From: Saprospiraceae bacterium
Lineage (GTDB): Bacteria; Bacteroidota; Bacteroidia; Chitinophagales; Saprospiraceae
Direction: 5' to 3'
DNA: 11,657 nucleotides
NCBI GenBank assembly: GCA_014379065.1
Contig: JACMMM010000205.1
Span: 1-11,657, forward strand
This document shows, piece by piece, positions 1-6,400 of this stretch. The translations under genes were made by a program, and so were the position numbers. How positions within the stretch are numbered: position 1 is the first letter of the stretch; every line of letters starts with the position of its first letter. The notes under the pieces were generated by a model that was given only the letters and a program-made list of their open reading frames with translations, was not told the DNA's origin and searched no databases.

Positions 1-407
1 AATTCAACTTCGCCTTTGCGCTCGGAAATATTCTTCGTATCATACCAGAATACCGCTCTCCGGATCACGCGTTTATTGCCTGGAAGGTCAATAACCTTGC
101 TTTCGCTATTGGCGGCGAAATTATTCTTGAGATCGATTTCCTGAATTTCCCCATTGCCGTACTGGAGTTCAAGTTTGTGCATGTTGATTGGCGATTTTTT
201 TACTCTAACCTGAATGGCTGTGAAAATGCCTTCCAGTCGGGTAGCAACGATCTCGTCCTTGTCGAGCTCATAATTCACATTCCGGCTTCCGATTATTTCC
301 CAGGAGCCGGGGGTTGGTTTACAGCCTTTCGAGCTGGCAGACATGAGGAATAATGCGGTTAGGGCCAATGCAATAAGCCCCGTGTTGCGAAAAATTTGAA
401 TCTTCAT
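1..407 (-). CDS. Exported DUF2541-like protein, 3' end cut by window edge
   Basis: The reading frame starts at an ATG at 407 and runs open to position 1, giving 135 complete codons. Residues 1-26 look like an export signal: MKIQIFR, a hydrophobic stretch (LIALALTALFLM), then SASSKGC. Cys29 could be a lipid anchor, but the lipobox is weak, so signal peptidase I cleavage is equally possible. The mature part follows a pattern I associate with small exported DUF2541 proteins: an early G-S-R-x-V-N-Y segment, F-x-A-I-x-V-R-V-K (about 60-68), L-x-Y-G-N-G-E (about 78-84), V-I-D-L-x-G (about 105-110) and I-R-R-x-V-F-W-Y (about 115-122). These are short beta-strands around a YGNGE turn. The family has no established function; periplasmic or outer-membrane location is inferred. 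The C-terminus is outside the window. No Shine-Dalgarno site precedes the start, as usual in Bacteroidota. The family label is from recall of the pattern and is only moderately sure; the coding call is firm. Confidence 0.8.
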   Translation of the reverse strand, partial: MKIQIFRNTGLIALALTALFLMSASSKGCKPTPGSWEIIGSRNVNYELDKDEIVATRLEGIFTAIQVRVKKSPINMHKLELQYGNGEIQEIDLKNNFAANSESKVIDLPGNKRVIRRAVFWYDTKNISERKGEVE

Positions 408-470
408 AAATTAAATTTGATTGGTTAACGATAAAATACTCTCATGGCGGTTAAACGGGTAATCGGGTGC

Positions 471-498
471 AACATTCGCCGGTAATCAGGCGAATGTT
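471..498. repeat. Perfect 10-bp hairpin in divergent spacer
   Basis: AACATTCGCC (471-480) and GGCGAATGTT (489-498) are exact reverse complements around the 8-nt loop GGTAATCA. The heptamer GGTAATC also occurs at 458-464 and again inside the loop at 481-487. No T-tract follows on either strand, so a Rho-independent terminator is unlikely. It lies about 65 bp upstream of the minus-strand gene starting at 407, where an operator or a 5' structure could sit, but nothing in the sequence decides this. Confidence 0.5.
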
Positions 499-594
499 AA
501 TCATGTTACAAAAAAAGCATGCCGCACACTTCGAGATGCTTAGCATGGAGTTGTTACCAGAGTGGGGAATAATTGTACCAATGTGTTTCTATAA

Positions 595-764
595 TTGCCC
601 AAAACTGCACCCAATGACGCTAGCAACGAGATCAAATCCAGTGCCCTTGCTTTCTCCAAAAGATTGGGCATTTGAAACCAGCGAAGATGGTAGTTGCTGA
701 ACTTCAGCAGAAGATTGAGGCTTATCGCGGATTGTCGAGTTCTCTTGCGTATGACAACGTGTAG
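595..764 (+). pseudogene. Frameshifted 3' end of a decayed plus-strand gene
   Basis: Two protein-like stretches lie in different frames. In one frame, from 595, the peptide LPKTAPNDASNEI continues through KSSALAFSKRLGI to a TGA at 673-675. One frame over, from 672, LKPAKMVVAELQQKIEAYRG continues through LSSSLAYDNV to a TAG at 762-764. The join at 670-675 is what a single-base indel would give. The second part reads as a plausible amphipathic helix with normal codon use. An in-frame TAA at 592-594 breaks the frame upstream. Only 18 bp after the TAG begins a strong terminator hairpin, as expected behind a real gene. I do not recognise the family. It could be a transposase or hypothetical-protein relic, or chance. 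The overlapping 77-codon frame at 467-700 (GTG start) looks less protein-like. Confidence 0.35.
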
Positions 765-782
765 GCGTTCTATATCCTCATA

Positions 783-827
783 AAAAAAGCCCCAGATGGT
801 TGATATTCAATCATCTGGGGCTTTTTT
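783..827. terminator. Strong bidirectional palindromic terminator (copy 1)
   Basis: The arms 783-803 and 807-827 pair over 21 bp with one G-T wobble (799/811) and a 3-nt TAT loop. The GC-rich lower stem (AGCCCC/GGGGCT) is flanked by A-tracts on the left and T-tracts on the right, so it can terminate transcription from both sides. It sits between divergent genes, where no intact gene ends. The best candidate for its original user is the relic ending at 764. Its core AGATGGTTGA recurs at 8398-8434, so this belongs to a small sequence family and is not a one-off hairpin. Confidence 0.85.
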
Positions 828-855
828 ATTTTACCATAATTTTCAGCCTAGTTTA

Positions 856-863
856 TACATTTG
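856..863 (+). promoter_or_regulatory. Candidate Bacteroidota -7 element for the 878 lipoprotein gene
   Basis: TACATTTG fits the Bacteroidota -7 consensus TAnnTTTG exactly and ends 14 bp before the ATG at 878. No clean TTTG -33 box lies about 19-21 bp upstream; only a T-rich TTTTACC is present around 829-835. The site lies just beyond the terminator hairpin, so the gene would be insulated from upstream transcription. The implied leader is very short. Confidence 0.3.
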
Positions 864-877
864 CCTTCGCTCCTGCT

Positions 878-1837
878 ATGAATCCACTCCAATTTCTCGC
901 ACTGCTCTCTCTCCTTTTTATTGGCTGTAACCAGTCAGGCAATCACCCTTTCGGTGATTGCGCTAGCGATTCATGGGCAAACGATGACAGCACAAGTGCA
1001 ACAACGAACAATACAGGGAGAGGGGCTTTGCTCGGAACAAGGTTCACGTCGCTTGAAGATTTAAAAACTGTCATCCAGATTGAATATGACAGCAATGTTG
1101 TCTTTGTTCGTCACTGTAGCAAGGGTAGAGCAGTGACCAGTGTATTAGCGACCGGCGCAAGCCAGGGCGATATATTGAATGCAAGGTACAAGGGGGCTAT
1201 TTGGAAACGCTTCAGTTTGCTTTTCCGTTGCCCTTACGCAGTGATCAATAGAAAAGACCTGGAGAAAGTTTTCAATCTTTCAAGACGGATTCCGGAATGG
1301 TTTGGAGAAGGCGACCCGGCTTTTTTTGATCTTGCAGAATCATCGGTTGCAAAAATCAATACGCCTGATTTGGCTTTTAAAAATGCAAGAGACAGCACTG
1401 AAAAAGGCTATCTCAATTCCTTTAACCATTTCACTGCACAGGCTTTCATTACTTCTTGTTTTTCGGAGGACGTGGCTGATTTTATTGCCGATTCTCACGA
1501 ACGTTATCGCCATCCGGAGTTGATTACCGGATTATTTACAGCAGCGCAAATAACAAACCTGGAAGAGGGCCCGGTGGATAATTATGTAGATTTGATTAAT
1601 AATGAATGGGGGCAGGAGCTTGGCAAACAGCTCAAGGAGAAGTATGGTATTGACCGCGAAACGAATTGGAGCCCTGAATTGCTTGCGAATTATCTGAATG
1701 ATTTACAACGTTATTATAGCTGGGCTTTTCAAATTGGTTTTATACCCTATAAACCCGAAGACGATGTAGTGCTCAGATTTTCCAAAAAGATAGACATAAT
1801 AATGAAAGGTCGTTTGAAATTGGATAGGCGGGAATGA
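878..1837 (+). CDS. Lipoprotein with DUF6973-like domain
   Basis: This 319-residue protein starts with a type II signal: MNPLQFLALLSLLFIGC, with the lipid-bearing Cys at 17. That fixes the start at ATG 878; a longer frame from a TTG at 800 begins inside the terminator hairpin and is discarded. Residues 18-50 are a polar Ser/Thr/Asn-rich linker. The C-terminal half carries an N-S-F-N-H-F motif (180-185), D-S-H-E (205-208) and D-L-I-N-N-E-W-G (238-245). This spacing resembles the N-A-F-R-H ... H-E ... D-x-x-N-N-x-x-G pattern of DUF6973-type helical domains, which may bind a metal or act on a polymer; the function is unproven. Residues 57-145 match nothing I know. The gene converges with the pentapeptide gene, with stops 6 bp apart and no terminator between. 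Coding status is secure; the domain assignment is from pattern memory. Confidence 0.85.
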   Translation: MNPLQFLALLSLLFIGCNQSGNHPFGDCASDSWANDDSTSATTNNTGRGALLGTRFTSLEDLKTVIQIEYDSNVVFVRHCSKGRAVTSVLATGASQGDILNARYKGAIWKRFSLLFRCPYAVINRKDLEKVFNLSRRIPEWFGEGDPAFFDLAESSVAKINTPDLAFKNARDSTEKGYLNSFNHFTAQAFITSCFSEDVADFIADSHERYRHPELITGLFTAAQITNLEEGPVDNYVDLINNEWGQELGKQLKEKYGIDRETNWSPELLANYLNDLQRYYSWAFQIGFIPYKPEDDVVLRFSKKIDIIMKGRLKLDRRE

Positions 1838-1843
1838 CATCAA

Positions 1844-3115
1844 TCACTTTTTTATCAAATGGTATATCTTACGTTTATCTACAGTAGAAATACTATCGTT
1901 TACAACGCTATAATTTTCCCGAAGTTCTTTCATTCCTGATGGTCGCCATTGCTCTAATTTCTCCGGCCATTTTTCATCTACCGAGGCTTTGTCAAATACC
2001 ACCCCAAAGATATCTGCTTCGCTCAAATCTATTAATCTCAGGTCGGTGTCGCTAAGGTTTGCCTGACTAAAATTTACTTTGCTGAGATTGGCGCCTAATA
2101 AACTTACGCCTGTCAGGTTTGCCTCGTTTAACAATGCACCGCTCATTTGCGCCCAACGAAAAGTTGCGCCAATCAACTCTGACTTTATCAGTTGCGCATT
2201 GCTGAGGTTTGCTCCGTTCAGGTTTGCCAAGGGGAGGGTCGCTTCATTCAGTTGCGCCCAGCTCAGGTCCGCACCGTTCAAATCCGTATTGCTCAGGTTT
2301 GCCGCCCCCAAATTAGCCCCCCAAAGATTAGCGCCACCCAGATGAGCGCCTTTCAGGTTTGCACCGCTTAAGTCAGCCTCTTTCAGATTTGCTCCTTCGA
2401 GGTTTATGCCGCTTAGATCCGATTTTTTCAAATATGCCCCGCGCAAATCGGCCCCGGCAAAAAGCGTGTTCTGTTTTATCCGTGCGAAAGAACCAGTATC
2501 AATATTCATCAGTACCAATGCCTGCAACAGTTGTCCTCGCCCTGGGCTGCACGATTTCTCCGACAGGCTATCAGCTTCGATGTATTGGTAAGGCATGCAA
2601 GACAAACTCAAGGCCGCTATTCTGGCGATGGTAGTATCGCGCAATGTTCTGCCGGGATTGCGCTTCAATTCTTCCCCAACATCATACAAAACGCTGCGCA
2701 CCAGGGGCTCTAGGTCGTTTTTCTTCACAAACTCTACCAATGCCGCCAATTCCTGTATCTTTTTATCCTGCGTTTGAATTTGAAGTTTGAAAGACTCGCT
2801 CTGGCGGTATACGGTTAGCCCACCCATAACGCCTCCCAGCACAAGAACACCCACCAGCATTGTCCAAATGAAGGTATGGGTGCGGGTGCTTTTGGAACCT
2901 CCGGCTGCCTTTTTTTTGCCCATTAGCCCGAGCAGGAAATTCCTGTTCCAGGCAGTCAAGAGGATGAACACAAGCGAAATGGATGCCAGCGCTGCTATTA
3001 CACCCAGCAGAAACGAGTAGTTCTTATCTATGTACGGCAGTCGAAGGAATCCCAACGCCCACCCGATCACCATTCCGAAAATCAAGCCAATAAGGAGGTA
3101 TCTTTTTCCTTTCAT
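1844..3115 (-). CDS. Membrane-anchored pentapeptide-repeat protein
   Basis: This is a 423-residue protein with three predicted membrane segments (about 6-24, 34-55 and 82-102). A short likely coiled coil follows (about 105-131), then a linker region with Cys173 and Cys189, and 31 unbroken pentapeptides (A[N/D]LxG type) at 223-377. Examples are GANLKEADLSGANLKGAHLG. Such repeats fold into a right-handed quadrilateral beta-helix of about eight coils. Residues 378-423 form a non-repeat tail. Lysine and arginine cluster at the N-terminus (MKGKR) and between segments 2 and 3 (GKKKAAGGSKSTR). By the positive-inside rule this places the repeat domain in the periplasm, which is inference. Known pentapeptide proteins range from gyrase-mimicking resistance factors to structural proteins; topology here argues against gyrase binding. 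The start is the first ATG and leads directly into segment 1. Several long antisense frames across the repeats are shadows of the repeat pattern. Confidence 0.93.
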   Translation of the reverse strand: MKGKRYLLIGLIFGMVIGWALGFLRLPYIDKNYSFLLGVIAALASISLVFILLTAWNRNFLLGLMGKKKAAGGSKSTRTHTFIWTMLVGVLVLGGVMGGLTVYRQSESFKLQIQTQDKKIQELAALVEFVKKNDLEPLVRSVLYDVGEELKRNPGRTLRDTTIARIAALSLSCMPYQYIEADSLSEKSCSPGRGQLLQALVLMNIDTGSFARIKQNTLFAGADLRGAYLKKSDLSGINLEGANLKEADLSGANLKGAHLGGANLWGANLGAANLSNTDLNGADLSWAQLNEATLPLANLNGANLSNAQLIKSELIGATFRWAQMSGALLNEANLTGVSLLGANLSKVNFSQANLSDTDLRLIDLSEADIFGVVFDKASVDEKWPEKLEQWRPSGMKELRENYSVVNDSISTVDKRKIYHLIKK

Positions 3116-3450
3116 CAGTGAGATAGATTTTTCAAAGGGGTTGGAAGGCGCAAATTATGACTTTCTATAAAGAACTCAATAACAACACTTCACATCGATT
3201 TGCCGGGTTGGGAATGTGGTGTATTCCTTCAAAGGTGAAAAGATGGCCTTGGGTAGATCTGGAAAGCCCGCGACACATTGCGACTTTTTTCAGGGGAAAA
3301 GCACTTACGGCAAAAACGGACATAGAGTTGGACTGGTTATTGCAAAGGGGATACTCGACATCCTTTACACACCCATTTAAATGTTGTTTTAAGGTGGGCG
3401 TGTGCCTTTGCATCCAAGTTCATTTTTTTGTTAATCTGCAAAATTTTCCC
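3116..3450. other. Divergent spacer and leader upstream of the adhesin gene
   Basis: The spacer separates the pentapeptide gene (minus) from the adhesin (plus). The adhesin frame stays open back to an ATG at 3157, but that 98-residue extension has no export features and would bury the signal peptide, so I treat it as non-coding. An 82-codon frame is also open on the opposite strand (3165-3413). An imperfect hairpin pairs 3368-3378 with 3392-3404. A weak promoter candidate for the adhesin is TTG at 3408-3410 with TAATCTG at 3432-3438. On the minus strand, TAATTTG (3151-3157 reversed) loosely fits the -7 box for the pentapeptide gene. None of these sites is convincing alone. Confidence 0.5.
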
Positions 3451-6400
3451 ATGACTCGATTCTGCTTTTTAATCACATTCGCACTCATCTTTTCTACCAA
3501 TTGTTTTTCCAAAACCAGTTTAATTTCAAATCAAGATCCGCTTTTACTCACCCTCGTCTCGCTGCAAAACCCCAATTGTTTTGACCCACAAGGTTCTATC
3601 ACCGTACTTGCCACGGGTGGAAATCTTGGTTACACCTATGATTGGAACACGGGCGCAAGCGGGCCGGTACTTACAGGCATCTCGACCGGAGATTACACCG
3701 TTATAGTAACGGATGGCGATGGCAGCACCGCTGATCTCACCATTTCGGTTCTGGCTGATTTTACCGCACCGGCGGCAAATGCCGGTACCCCAGCAGTTGT
3801 TCCCTGTACCAACACTATCACTTCGCTGAACGGGAGTGGTTCCACTGGGCCTGATTTTTCCTACCAGTGGGCGGCATCCAACGGAGGGCATGTTCTTTCT
3901 GGCGGAAATACACTTACACCGGTCATAGATCATGCTGGCACCTTCCAACTGACGGTGAGCGATCTGACCAACGGCTGCACGGCTACGGATATAACCACGG
4001 TCACTGCACAAAATATCACCCCCGCAGCCACCGCTACTGGAGGGGCAATAAATTGCGCGTCTAATACGGTCACCCTTTCGGTTGTTTACACAACCCTTCA
4101 CACCACTTTTGGCTGGCAAGGACCAGGGGGATTTAACTCGCAGTTGCTGAATCCGGTCGTAAGCGTTGTGGGCAATTATGTGTTCACCGTCACCGATACC
4201 TTGACGGGCTGCATCAATAAATCCACGGCGGTAGTGAACTCGAACTTCGTGGCGCCCAATGTGGACGCATCGGGGGGCGGGATCATTACCTGTGCGCAAA
4301 CATCCGTACAACTGACGGGCGCTTCAACGACCCCTGGGGCTACTTTCCACTGGACTGGGCCAAACGGTTATTCGTCTGACCTACAAAACCCCTTGGTCAA
4401 TAGTGCTGGCACCTACACCTTAACCGTACAGAACCCTGTGAACGGTTGCAAAGCTACCGATGCTGTCACTGTTACAAGCAACTTGACTGCACCTACCGCT
4501 TTTGCTTCTGTGGGTGGCACCCTCACTTGTGTTGTCCAAATGGTGCAATTGACCGGCTCTTCCAATACGCCAGGGGTTAGTTTTGACTGGGCTGGCCCCA
4601 ACAATTTCACGTCCAGTTTGCAAAGTATAAATATTAGTGTGCCCGGCCCTTATACGCTGACGGTTAAAAACCCAGTCAACGGTTGCACGGGGACTGTGAC
4701 GGTCACAGTGTTGCAAAACATCGCCACACCAAACGCTTCGGCATCAGGGGGCGTCAAAACCTGCTCCTCCCCCACGGTAAGCTTGGCGGGCAATTCCTCC
4801 ACCCAAGGCGTTACCTACAGTTGGACTGGCCCAGGCGGGTTTATGTCTACGCTACAAAACCCCAGTGTAAGTTTTGTTGGCAACTATACGCTCAAAGTCA
4901 CCAGTTCCCAGAACGGCTGCACGGCCACTGTAGTCGCCGTTGTTTCGCAAAACATTGCAGCTCCGAGTGTCTCGGCTACAAGCGGCATCATTACTTGTAA
5001 CAATCCACAGGCCCAAATTACCACCACGGCATCCCCGCAAGGGCTGAGTTTTTCCTGGACGGGACCGAACAACTTTAGCTCCAGTCAGAAAAATCCATTG
5101 GTGGGCGTTACCGGTTATTACACAGTAACTGCCACCAATCCAGCCAACGGATGCACCAATTCAGCCTCTGTTTATGTTTCTGAAAACACCACGCCGCCCT
5201 TCGCTTATACAGGGGAAGACAAATCCTTGAACTGTTATTTTACCTCTATCCTGATCAATGCCTCCTTCTCTTCCAACGGCGCCAATTTCAGCTATCTCTG
5301 GACGACTTGGGACGGTCACATTGTTTCGGGGGCAAATACGCTTTATCCACGGGTAGACCTGGAAGGCAACTATACCTTGAAGGTAACAAACACCCAAAAC
5401 GGATGCATAGATTTGGACAGCATGGTCGTCACGCAATCCACACCTGTGACGGCCGTCATTTCTCAAACCACGCCTGTTTATTGCAGTGGAGGTTCTAATG
5501 GGACTGCTACAGTATCTGGGGGTGGGGGTTCCCAGAGCTACTCCTACAATTGGTCTAATGGCCAGCAGACTGCCACCATTACAGGGTTAAGCGCAGGTGT
5601 TTACACGGTAACCGTGACCGACTCTGAAAGTTGTTCGGCAACCGCCTCGACTACTGTCAATCAACTAGTTGTGACTGCTTTCGTCAACGTAATTCACCAA
5701 TCGATTCCCGCTGTGAACAATGGCAGCGCTACCGTGATCGGCGGCGGCGGCACTGCGCCTTATACGTTTAAGTGGAGCAACGGAGCTACAACATTTGCCA
5801 TCAACAATCTTGCGCCCGGGCCTTACACGGTAACATTGACCGATGCGCATGGGTGTACCATTGTAAAAACAACCAATGTAAACCCTGCGAATTGTATCAT
5901 AACAGGTACGATTTCGGGGGTTAACGTGACTTGTTCCGGGGCAAACAACGGTACCGCTACGGTAACCCTGAACTCAGCCATAAACCCCATTATCTATAGT
6001 TGGTCCAATGGAGGCACTGCCAAAACGATCACCGGATTGGCACCCGGTACTTACTCCGTCACGGCAACTGATGCGTCCAGCTGCCAGGTGGTGCAAACGG
6101 TTCAGATCACAAGTCCGCAACCCTTGCTGGCTTCTGTGACCTCCAAAACCGATGTGCGTTGCCCAAGTGCAGCAGATGGCTCGCTTTCGGTGGGCGTTAC
6201 TGGTGGCGTTCAGCCTTACGCCTACTTTTGGTCGAACAATGCTTCAAGTTCGGCCATCTCCAATCTTGCGCAAGGCAACTATACGCTGACGGTAACCGAT
6301 GCGAAAAACTGCACCAGTACCTTAAGCGCTCAAATCAATGGCCCAAGTCCTATTACGATCTCCATTTTGAATAAAGCGGACGTCAATTGCCCTGGGGCAA

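Noticed and set aside
467..700. 77-codon plus-strand frame with GTG start
   Set aside because: Its composition is not protein-like, it starts within the 471-498 hairpin region, and the better coding signal downstream is in the other two frames.
800..877. N-terminal extension of the lipoprotein gene from a TTG at 800
   Set aside because: It begins inside the terminator hairpin, and the ATG at 878 gives a clean lipoprotein signal.
2079..2634. Plus-strand frames opposite the pentapeptide gene
   Set aside because: They mirror the five-residue period (repeated RFAP/LRLA patterns) and are shadows.
3157..3450. 98-residue in-frame extension of the adhesin
   Set aside because: It would bury a good Sec signal peptide at 3451 and shows no export features.
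3544..4311. 255-codon minus-strand frame opposite the adhesin
   Set aside because: It is antisense to strongly recognisable repeat domains; low-complexity repeats commonly leave the opposite strand open.
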